Shown piece by piece: positions 15,818 to 21,926 of a DNA stretch of 21,926 nt (position 1 is the first letter of the stretch; every line of letters starts with the position of its first letter). The notes below the pieces were generated by a model that made no database searches, was not told the origin of the DNA, and saw nothing but the letters and a program-made list of their open reading frames with translations. Made by a program: the position numbers and the translations under genes. Origin of the DNA: an uncultured Treponema sp. (GTDB taxonomy: Bacteria; Spirochaetota; Spirochaetia; Treponematales; Treponemataceae); contig CALDID010000107.1 of assembly GCA_937901865.1 (NCBI GenBank), positions 1-21,926 on the forward strand, read 5' to 3'.

Positions 15818-16918
15818 ATGTGGAGTTTTATAAAAAAAGAAATCGTATTTTGTGTGGCTTTTGTCTGCGCTCTTGCTAGCTCGTTTTTTGTGCCTGTGTC
15901 AAAAGCGTATGTTGGCTATATCGATTGGAATACGCTCTTTATTCTGTTTAGTCTTATGGCTGTTGTTTCCTCTTTTAGAAAGTACTCGCTCTTCAACGCC
16001 TTAGGTTCTGCGCTTTGCTCTGTTGTCCGCTCCCTGCGCACTTTATCGGCTGTTCTTGTTTTGCTGTGCTTTTTTACGAGTATGTTCATCACGAATGATG
16101 TCGCTCTTTTGACCTTCGTTCCGTTTTCGCTTATGCTTCTAACTCCGCTTGCTCCTTCATGGTGCGTGATGTATGTCGTCGCTCTTCAAACAATCGCGGC
16201 AAATACTGGCAGTATGCTCACTCCGCTCGGCAATCCGCAAAATTTGTTTCTCTATTCAAAGCTGAATATTTCGATATGGGCGTTTATCAAACTCCTTTTG
16301 CCGTATACGCTTTTGTCGCTTGCCTTGCTTTTGGTGTCAATGCTTGTTATTCCTCGCACAAAAATATCTGTTCCGACCTCATCGGGAAGGCGCAATTTGA
16401 ATAAAAAGAAAATCATTTTTTCAACGGTGCTGTTTGCTTTGTGCTTGCTTTCTGTGGTGCGTATAATTCCGAAAAGCGTGGTTGCGGCGATTGTGGCGGT
16501 GTGCCTTTTTATAACAGATAGAGATGTATTAAAAAGCGTTGATTATATGCTGCTGTTGACGTTTTCGGCGTTCTTTGTGTTTACGGGCAATATGTCGAAT
16601 ATCTCTTCCATAAAAGAAGCTCTTGAAAAAGTTGTGTCGGGAAATGAATTGATTTCTGCCGTTCTTTCAAGCCAAGTGATAAGCAATGTGCCTGCAACGC
16701 TCTTGCTCTATCCATTCTCTTTGCATACAAAATCACTTTTGGTCGGGGTGAACATTGGCGGGCTTGGTACTCTTGTCGCCTCTCTTGCAAGCCTTATTTC
16801 GTATAAAATCTATTTTTCGACTGCCTCAAAAGCAAAATCGAATTATATGCTCGTTTTCACTGTGATGAATGTCTGTTTTCTTGCGCTTTTGCTTGCTTTA
16901 GCATTTTTCTTGCGATAA
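15818..16918 (+). CDS. SLC13/ArsB-like anion permease
   Basis: A 366-residue, strongly hydrophobic protein with about 10 predicted membrane segments. It carries the ion-transporter-superfamily signatures: SMFITNDVALLTFVP at 88-102, NTGSMLTPLGNPQN at 129-142 (first re-entrant loop motif) and a second-half SNVPAT at 289-294. These match the ArsB/CitMHS/SLC13 group, which exports or imports anions such as arsenite, citrate or dicarboxylates with Na+ or H+. Length is somewhat short for the family. Substrate cannot be assigned and no arsenic genes are adjacent. No Shine-Dalgarno precedes ATG; TATCAT at 15806-15811 ends 6 nt before it, suggesting a leaderless message. It is a single-gene unit between the lon terminator and the accessory island. 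Confidence 0.82.
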   Translation: MWSFIKKEIVFCVAFVCALASSFFVPVSKAYVGYIDWNTLFILFSLMAVVSSFRKYSLFNALGSALCSVVRSLRTLSAVLVLLCFFTSMFITNDVALLTFVPFSLMLLTPLAPSWCVMYVVALQTIAANTGSMLTPLGNPQNLFLYSKLNISIWAFIKLLLPYTLLSLALLLVSMLVIPRTKISVPTSSGRRNLNKKKIIFSTVLFALCLLSVVRIIPKSVVAAIVAVCLFITDRDVLKSVDYMLLLTFSAFFVFTGNMSNISSIKEALEKVVSGNELISAVLSSQVISNVPATLLLYPFSLHTKSLLVGVNIGGLGTLVASLASLISYKIYFSTASKAKSNYMLVFTVMNVCFLALLLALAFFLR

Positions 16919-16932
16919 TAAACGCATTGTGC

Positions 16933-16961
16933 TTGAAAGTTTTTGTTTTGTGTGTTATAAT
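16933..16961 (+). promoter_or_regulatory. Consensus-like promoter at the edge of the accessory island
   Basis: TTGAAA (16933-16938), 17-bp spacer, TATAAT (16956-16961). It points rightward, antisense through the transposase remnant and on into the LRR/toxin operon, and is the best candidate driver of that operon. Confidence 0.65.
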
Positions 16962-16962
16962 T

Positions 16963-17100
16963 CTATATTAGATTGTAATAACGATTGACAGTATTTCGAT
17001 TAACAGCACAAATATCGGCTGTTTGAGTCGCTGTCAGGTCATTTTTAAAGCATAAAAAAATATGGTTTCTCTTCTGTGCTGTAAGTCTTTGTTTTACCAT
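16963..17100 (-). pseudogene. N-terminal remnant of an IS1595/ISXO2-like transposase
   Basis: Reading 17100 to 16963 gives 45 residues: MVKQRLTAQKRNHIF at the start and LTATQTADICAVNRNTVNRYYNLI near the end, then TAG. The last part is a helix-turn-helix typical of the N-terminal domain of IS1595/ISXO2-type transposases. The DDE catalytic part (several hundred residues) is absent, so this is a truncated copy. No terminal inverted repeat of the element was identified. The remnant borders the decayed LRR gene, which suggests that an insertion followed by deletion removed the LRR 5' end. Confidence 0.6.
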
Positions 17101-17131
17101 TAGTTAAATCCTATATCTCAAGATTTAACTA
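17101..17131. repeat. 10-bp inverted repeat between transposase remnant and LRR gene
   Basis: TAGTTAAATC (17101-17110) and GATTTAACTA (17122-17131) are perfect inverted copies with an 11-nt spacer. It starts 1 nt upstream of the transposase ATG and supplies the TAG (17130-17132) that bounds the LRR reading frame. It could be an operator, an element end or an AT-rich hairpin. Confidence 0.6.
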
Positions 17132-17132
17132 G

Positions 17133-17600
17133 TCAAGAGCCAAGGAGAATTATGAAACTGCAGAACGCTTATTATTTATTGATTCCAGTTTTGATAATGA
17201 AACTTCACAGTCTATTAGTGATTTACCGTATCTAAAGTATGTTGATTTAGATATTTCTGAATGGAAGTTGCCTGAAAATTTTTTCTCTGATTGTAAGAAT
17301 ATTGAAGAAGTAACATTTTTTCAGAGACCTAAAAATAATGGCTCTAGTAAATTTCAAGTTGCTACATTTTCAAAGTGCATCAACTTGAGAAAAGTTAATC
17401 TTGTTGGAAATTGTTCTGAATGGAAGAACTTTGAGATTTCTGTGCCATCAAAATGTGAAATAGTTTTTATACCCATAAAAACTGTTTTTATTCCAGAAAA
17501 TGCTATAAAACAGGCAATGAGCAATGCTGTTATAAATATTCAGAATAATGTATCTACAAAATGTTCTGAGAAAAAAGAATCTCAAGGAGAAAAGAAATGA
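17133..17600 (+). pseudogene. 5'-truncated BspA-like leucine-rich-repeat protein
   Basis: An open frame of 155 residues runs from the TAG at 17130 to TGA at 17598, with no plausible start at its beginning. LPYLKYVDLDISEWKLPENF, FSDCKNIEEVTFF, FSKCINLRKVNLVGNCSEW and IKTVFIPENA follow the BspA-type LRR pattern seen in surface proteins of Treponema and Bacteroides relatives. A signal peptide is missing. AAGGAG (17142-17147) and ATG 17152 exist but open a different frame that stops after 27 codons, as if a frameshift or deletion joined a leader to this body. The TGA overlaps the next ATG (17597-17600), showing that it was part of one translationally coupled operon. A short functional product from TTG 17268 (110 aa) is possible but unlikely. 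Confidence 0.6.
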
Positions 17601-18429
17601 AAAGATTTATTTTGTTGTTACTGTTTGCATTTATGGCTGTAGCTACTTTTGCTGAAACAAAAGTTTCAGTTACTCAAAGCATTCGTTATGGAAATGGTGC
17701 ATTTTCTACAATGGATTCTCCTCAGATTTCTCTTGATAAAGCCCTAAAAGAAGGTGGGAAAGTCTTTTTGCGATATGACTTTGAGGTAGTAAAAACTGAT
17801 ATACTTCTTCCTTTTCAAAGTCCTAATAACATTATTATTTGTGTAAAGTTCCCAAAATGCAATTACAGAAATGATAATTGGAATTGGGAATCAGTTTTTT
17901 TGGCGAGAAATATTTGAAAGTAACCAGTCTTTTTGGAGCAGATGACTTAATGAATGTTGTTTTATATGCATTTTCTGGTACAGACTATTATTCGGAACTT
18001 CAGAAATATATAGGCAGGTTGCCAAAATCAGGAGACTGGAGAATTTTAAATAAAGCTGAGTATTGTGAAGATAGTTTTTGAGGTATTCCTCTGATATTGG
18101 AGAATAAAAAGGGATGTAAAGCTGCTGTGGAATTTTATATAGATATCAATAAACTTCATAATAATTATCTATCTCTTGATGAAAAAACAAAAAGCAAGTA
18201 TAAAGACTTTTTTTTATGGGAAACAGAACTGTTTCATGAAATACCCATTGATATTTCATTCCATAATAGTAAATCTCTATGCGATTTTGCATTTGATAAA
18301 AGTGTTGCTGATGAATATGGGCATTTTGAAGATGCTTATATAGTTTACGTAATGGTTGAAGATTTTTATTCTTGGCAATACTCGTATTCAAATTCAAATC
18401 GCTTTTTTACTTTAGTGGTTCATGAATGA
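17597..18429 (+). pseudogene. Unknown Sec-exported protein broken by a frameshift and a TGA
   Basis: The first segment (106 aa) opens with a clear signal peptide (MKRFILLLLFAFMAVATFA then Glu) and runs to TGA at 17915. A run of seven T at 17895-17901 marks a one-base loss: adding one T restores ...WESVFFGEKYLKVTSLFGADD and continues to TGA at 18079-18081. The same frame goes on (GIPLILENKKGCKAAVEF...) to 18429. The repaired product would be about 277 residues, exported to the periplasm or beyond, with no family I recognise. It overlaps the LRR gene and the toxin gene by ATGA at both ends. It may have been an accessory or delivery partner of the toxin; that is inference from position only. Confidence 0.6.
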
Positions 18430-19844
18430 AATTACATAACTTTTTATGCGTTGCTTTATTTGCATTTCTGTTTCCTCCTCTTTTCGCAGAATCCTTTGTT
18501 AACGGGGAATCATTTACAAACGGAGAATCGTTCACATGCGGTAGCTCTTTTGTAGAAGGGGATTCTTTTGTAGGCGGTGACTCTTTTACTGACGGGGAAT
18601 CCTTTACTGACGGAGAGTCTTTTACAGACGGAAAAGGTCAGAAAATCGGCGTATATGAAAACGTTGTAGAGAGCGTTTATTCAAACATCTATGACAGCAC
18701 AACAGAATCTGTTTACGAAGATGTTTACAATGATATCTATGTTAATGGCTACGGAAAATATCTAAAGCTAGTTACAGCAAAAGGCGTAAATGCTCAAGCG
18801 AACTTTGTAAAATATTTCTCTGATTGGCAATGGTCTGGGCAGAAACAAGACTTTTTCTCTTATGCAGAAAGCCGTGCTGAACAAGAAAAGCAGCTTGAAC
18901 TATGCTACAACAAAGCTCTTGCAAAGTTCGGTGTAGGTACGGCTATTGTTGCGACAACGTGGATAGTTTCTTTTGTTGTTCCTGGTGATACTATTTATCA
19001 AGTTGGAATTATTACTATTTCAAAATCGGTCTTACAAGGTATTGCTCTTGAAACAACAAGTTTAGCTTTGAGCGGAGGTGCAATTGGAGCTGTGTCGTCG
19101 GCTGGCATTGCGTATTTGCAAGGAAAAAGGGGCGACGAGTTACTTTTCGAAACTGTAAAAGGAGCGGCTGATGGGTATCTTATCGGCGCGATTACAGGAC
19201 TTGTGTCTGGTGGCGCAAAAGTCTATAAGCTGTCAAAAGAGGCAAATGCATTAAAAAATATATCTGGTGTTGAAACTATCTTTGATGGAAAAGTTTATGA
19301 TGAATTTGGTAAACTGATTGGAAAATATGAACCTGAATGGTATCCAAAGCAAAAAACTGTTCGTGATATTGAGAAAAATGGACTTAATAAGCTATCAAAT
19401 GCCGAAAAAGGTAATTATGGCGAAATGAAACAAGATATATTTATGCATGAGCATGGATATTAAAGAGTAAGTAAAACTCAAGTTACTAATATAACTGAAA
19501 AAGCACCTCAAGGAATTGATGGTGTATATTACAATCCTAATGGAAATCCGCCTTATATAATAGCAGAAGCAAAATGTGGCTATCAAAATTCGGCAGGTGA
19601 GTTTATTGGAACTAATGCTTTATCATCTCCTGCAGATGGTATTGAAATGAGCGAAAACTGGATATATGGAAATATTACAGGCAATAACAGACTTGAAAAT
19701 GCTGTAGGAAAAACAGTGGCTGATAAAATTGAAACAGAGGGGTATCAAACTGTATTAACTCATGTGAACAGCAAAACTGGCGAATGTACGGTATATGTCT
19801 TGGATTCATCTGTAAATGATGTTACTATAGTTGGAAAGTGGTAG
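18426..19844 (+). pseudogene. Secreted polymorphic toxin with PoNe-type DNase domain, split by an in-frame TAA
   Basis: One frame of 472 codons broken only by TAA at 19461-19463 (codon 346). Order: signal peptide (1-21), eight hexapeptide repeats of SFTDGE type (22-69), a Tyr/Val repeat stretch (about 75-110), a hydrophobic pretoxin region (about 165-265), then a C-terminal toxin domain. That domain has NYGEMKQD (Glu333), HGY, GIDGVY (Asp365), IAEAKCG (Glu381, Lys383) and IEMSENWI, the PD-(D/E)XK pattern of PoNe (polymorphic nuclease effector) toxins, which cut DNA of rival cells. The stop falls between Glu333 and Asp365, so no active nuclease is made unless the stop is read through. The start overlaps the upstream gene (ATGA); the immunity gene follows 4 nt after the final TAG. 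Function of the repaired protein is inferred from the family. Confidence 0.75.
18489..18632 (+). repeat. Eight 18-bp repeats encoding (E/D)SF(T/V)xG hexapeptides
   Basis: Codons 22-69 of the toxin gene encode ESFVNG, ESFTNG, ESFTCG, SSFVEG, DSFVGG, DSFTDG, ESFTDG, ESFTDG. The last three are near-identical, suggesting recent repeat expansion. They lie directly after the signal peptide, so they would be the first exposed part of the mature protein. Confidence 0.9.
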
Positions 19845-19848
19845 TTTT

Positions 19849-20499
19849 ATGAGAGATTCATTAAAATCAAAAGAATATTTTGACAATTTTATTTCTGAAG
19901 ATTCAAAGCGAATTGCAAGTTTTGAAGATAATCTAGCTAATGGAAAAGTTGCTTCTGCTCGTATTGGGAGAATAAAGGAAAAAGTTTTCTTGTTAAAGTT
20001 AGGTGTTTTTATTGCAAAATATTCAAGAGGCGATGATGTTCTGCTTTTGAATAAAGAGTTTGAATCTTTATTTGATACATGGGCTAACACATTCAATGTG
20101 AATTATTACGATGCTAATTTGAAAATGCTTTCTCTTTGTATTTTATTCAATTTTGAGAAAAAGCTTGATGTGGTAAAAGCAAAATTGAATAATGTAGAGG
20201 ATTGGCTTTTTTATTATATTTTGATTGGTGAGAATAACTTCAAACTTGTTTATCCTGCTCATTATGAAAAACTTCAAGCCGTTTTGAAACAGAATGATAC
20301 ATCTATGCTTACTGATTATGTGAAAAATAGTTGGTTTGATGAAGAACTAGAATGTTTTTTTTCTCATAAGTCTACTGAAAACTTATATTATGGTTATTGG
20401 TGCTTTGAGGTTGCTGCAATAATCAAAAAAATGAAGATAGATGATTCTGAATTAAAAGATATTCAGTTTTATCCGTATGATTTAGTTCATTTTGAGTAG
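19849..20499 (+). CDS. PoNi-type immunity protein (DUF1910/DUF1911)
   Basis: A 216-residue cytoplasmic, mostly helical protein. The start MRDSLKSKEYFDNFI at ATG 19849 matches the DUF1910 opening pattern (MRD..K...YF...I), preferred over the in-frame TTG 19831; GGAAAG at 19833-19838 serves as ribosome site. The C-terminal DUF1911 part shows YYGYWCFEVAAI at about 180-191 and a final FYPYDLVHFE, the family's most conserved segment. Proteins of this family bind and neutralise PoNe DNase toxins. It begins 4 nt after the toxin's last stop codon, the standard toxin-immunity order. The frame is intact while the toxin is broken, as expected if protection against sister strains is still useful. Confidence 0.85.
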   Translation: MRDSLKSKEYFDNFISEDSKRIASFEDNLANGKVASARIGRIKEKVFLLKLGVFIAKYSRGDDVLLLNKEFESLFDTWANTFNVNYYDANLKMLSLCILFNFEKKLDVVKAKLNNVEDWLFYYILIGENNFKLVYPAHYEKLQAVLKQNDTSMLTDYVKNSWFDEELECFFSHKSTENLYYGYWCFEVAAIIKKMKIDDSELKDIQFYPYDLVHFE

Positions 20500-20570
20500 C
20501 TAAAACTTTTCAATGCTCTAATAAATTTCAAAGATTATCTCAAACACAAGCTGTTTTGTTGCTCGTTTAG

Positions 20571-20762
20571 CATATCAAAAGCGATGATATCAATGAAGAA
20601 GGACTCAATTGGAATGTTGAAGTATTTCAAGACCATCTTTCAGAGAAACAACAGAGAATCTTTTTTCATTATTTTATGCATGTAATCTTTATTGAAGACA
20701 GAATATACAGCTTTGAAGATTTGCTTCGTATGAAAGCTGACGATTTCAAAGTGTGTCTGTGA
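20571..20762 (+). pseudogene. C-terminal fragment of an unidentified gene
   Basis: A 63-codon open stretch after TAG 20568, without a start codon at its head, ends at TGA 20760. It reads like protein (DINEEGLNWNVEVFQDHL, RIFFHYFMHVIFIED, YSFEDLLRMKADDFKVCL). It follows the immunity gene and may be the tail of a second immunity or orphan gene. I do not recognise the family. The 20500-20570 stretch before it holds nothing else, except ATTATCTCAAAC, which recurs at 20856. Confidence 0.35.
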
Positions 20763-20813
20763 ATAGAGGTTTGAACTTGGAAAAGTCAATAAAAGTTTTT
20801 AATCAAAGTTGTA

Positions 20814-20866
20814 TTTGAGATAATTCCACTAATCAGCATATATGATTTTAGTGGAATTATCTCAAA
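20814..20866. terminator. 19-bp inverted repeat, bidirectional terminator
   Basis: 20814-20832 (TTTGAGATAATTCCACTAA) and 20848-20866 are perfect inverted copies with a 15-nt loop. It lies between the end of the island and the stop of the convergent Rpn gene, whose stop codon begins at the very next base. ACTATTTTG follows on the + strand. Confidence 0.75.
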
Positions 20867-21703
20867 CTATTTTGCAGCAATCTTTTCGGCAAGCTCTTTA
20901 ACTCGCTCTATCGGCAATCGAGATATAGCAGAAATACGTTCTATCGAAAGAGAGCCGTCTTTTAATAAATCTTCTGCAACCTCGTTTCGTGTTTCAGTCC
21001 TAGCTTCTGCTCTGCCCTCCATTCTGCCTTCCATTCTTGCTTCTTCAACGAATTCTTCCATAATTTTACACATTTTCTGCACTCCCGTTGTATTCTCTTT
21101 GAGCTCTCTTGTCTTTTCTGCAAGCAATTTGCTTTTCATATCATCAGCTTTCTTGCAAGAAAAATCGTGCATAAGAGAGCCGATTGCATCATCTGCTCGA
21201 TATTTCCCGTTCACATAGATGATATGAGTTCCGTCTTCAAAATCTTTATTATCAAGCTCAACTATCTTTCTTTCAATATGATACAAAGGCTTATTTTTGC
21301 CGTAAATATCGTTCTCAGTTATGAAAATGACATACGATTCTGGAAGATCATCAGTGTTCATTCCTGTTACGGTTTCATCGGTGTCCATCATTGCTGAATT
21401 GTATCTAGCCCGTTTTGCTCCTGCTCCTTCGTCAGCCCTCTGGATTTCAATGTCATAAGGCTTCTGCTCAGAATCCCGTGCAAAAACATCAAGCCTAACC
21501 GAACGACTTTTCAAACTCTTTATGACTTTTTGAGCAGTAACTTCTGTAACCGTCAAATCTTTTCCAAGTATAGTTTTAAGCAAAAACTCAGTCCATTCAA
21601 TATCGCCGTCGAAAAAGCACGTCATAAAGTCATCATCCATTAGTGTGAACTCTTGAATACGTGCTATCATTTTTTCTCGTTTGGCGAGCTGTTTTTTGTC
21701 CAT
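20867..21703 (-). CDS. Rpn-family recombination-promoting nuclease / PD-(D/E)XK transposase-like
   Basis: A 278-residue protein of the Rpn/PDDEXK_2 family (often annotated as transposase). The nuclease core is seen at VRLDVFARD (Asp72) and YDIEIQRADEG (Glu86-x-Gln88, the family's usual form of ExK), followed by KRARYNSAMMD. LPESYVIFITENDIYG and THIIYVNGKYR are further family segments. The C-terminus has a charged MEGRMEGRAEARTETRNE repeat and a helix-turn-helix-like end (SIERISAISRLPIERVKELAEK). Family members are DNA endonucleases that promote recombination in E. coli; a role in phage defence has also been proposed. The start ATG lacks a Shine-Dalgarno; a promoter lies 6 nt upstream. These genes are abundant in Treponema genomes, so this copy may be resident rather than part of the toxin island. 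Confidence 0.88.
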   Translation of the reverse strand: MDKKQLAKREKMIARIQEFTLMDDDFMTCFFDGDIEWTEFLLKTILGKDLTVTEVTAQKVIKSLKSRSVRLDVFARDSEQKPYDIEIQRADEGAGAKRARYNSAMMDTDETVTGMNTDDLPESYVIFITENDIYGKNKPLYHIERKIVELDNKDFEDGTHIIYVNGKYRADDAIGSLMHDFSCKKADDMKSKLLAEKTRELKENTTGVQKMCKIMEEFVEEARMEGRMEGRAEARTETRNEVAEDLLKDGSLSIERISAISRLPIERVKELAEKIAAK

Positions 21704-21709
21704 AATTCT

Positions 21710-21739
21710 AGTTTATCATGGTTTTAATTATCTTTTCAA
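21710..21739 (-). promoter_or_regulatory. Probable promoter of the Rpn-like gene, leaderless
   Basis: On the - strand TTGAAA (21739-21734), an 18-bp spacer and TAAACT (21715-21710), ending 6 nt before ATG 21703. The predicted start of transcription is at or next to the start codon. Confidence 0.45.
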
Positions 21740-21926
21740 TCATAGAAAAACTTATATTGCACTTTTAGTAATTTTTTAGCACCATAATTGTATTCATCGT
21801 CAAAATAGATATTGAACAACTCTAATGTTAATGATTTTAATAAAATCAGCCTACTTTATTTTAGATTTTTGCCAAAAGCTAAAACGAAGGTGTTACTAAA
21901 AAGTATGCTAGTATAAAAGCAACAGG
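21740..21926. other. Non-coding flank with a small palindrome
   Basis: No gene is seen. TGATTTTA (21832-21839) and TAAAATCA (21841-21848) form an 8-bp inverted repeat about one base. CTAGTATAAAA near 21908-21918 may be the -10 region of a gene beyond the window. Confidence 0.4.

Noticed and set aside
17152..17235. 27-codon ORF at ATG 17152 behind AAGGAG as a real small gene
   Set aside because: It lies out of frame over LRR-coding sequence and has no recognisable product; more likely a chance frame or a broken leader.
18079..18081. TGA as a selenocysteine codon in the unknown exported protein
   Set aside because: No convincing SECIS-like hairpin was recognised right after it, there is no redox motif around it, and the same gene has a frameshift; decay is the simpler reading.
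20867..21703. Rpn-like gene as part of the toxin/immunity system
   Set aside because: Opposite strand, separated by a bidirectional terminator, with its own promoter; the family is common and scattered in such genomes.

Overview
The window looks like chromosomal DNA of a Treponema-like spirochaete. The inference rests on a diderm Lpt lipid-transport cluster, a lipoprotein with a relaxed lipobox, BspA-type leucine-rich repeats, an Rpn/PD-(D/E)XK transposase-like gene and AT-rich codon use. No rRNA or marker gene fixes the species. No tRNA, rRNA or CRISPR array was seen.

Region 1 (1-4905, + strand) holds a large surface-type lipoprotein with a terminator, a small beta-barrel-like exported protein, an ASKHA/DUF4445 ATPase of the RACo/RamA type with an unusual four-cysteine N-terminus, and a DUF3237 protein. 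Region 2 (4911-10350, - strand) is core metabolism: RNase Y with its own strong promoter, then pyrG-lptC-lptA-lptB as a compact operon. The CTP synthase keeps its synthase domain but has Asp in place of the amidotransferase nucleophile Cys. Region 3 (10422-16918, + strand) has a two-TM sensor-like protein with a very acidic repetitive tail, translationally coupled to a hotdog thioesterase, then Lon protease with terminator and tandem mini-hairpin repeats, then an SLC13/ArsB-like anion permease.

Region 4 (16919-20866) is an accessory island. It contains a transposase N-terminal remnant of IS1595/ISXO2 type, a truncated BspA-like LRR gene, an unknown Sec-exported protein broken by a frameshift and a stop, and a polymorphic toxin gene with a signal peptide, eight SFTDGE-type hexapeptide repeats, a hydrophobic pretoxin region and a PoNe-type PD-(D/E)XK DNase domain interrupted by one in-frame TAA. 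The intact cognate immunity gene (DUF1910/DUF1911, PoNi type) and a gene fragment follow. The genes overlap by ATGA junctions, so this was one operon and is now decaying, with immunity retained. Region 5 (20867-21926) has an Rpn-like gene on the - strand and an empty flank.

The best leads are the secreted PoNe toxin/immunity cassette with its single nonsense codon, the CTP synthase lacking its glutaminase cysteine, and a recurring arrangement in which genes without a Shine-Dalgarno have a -10-like hexamer exactly 6 nt before ATG, suggesting leaderless transcripts.
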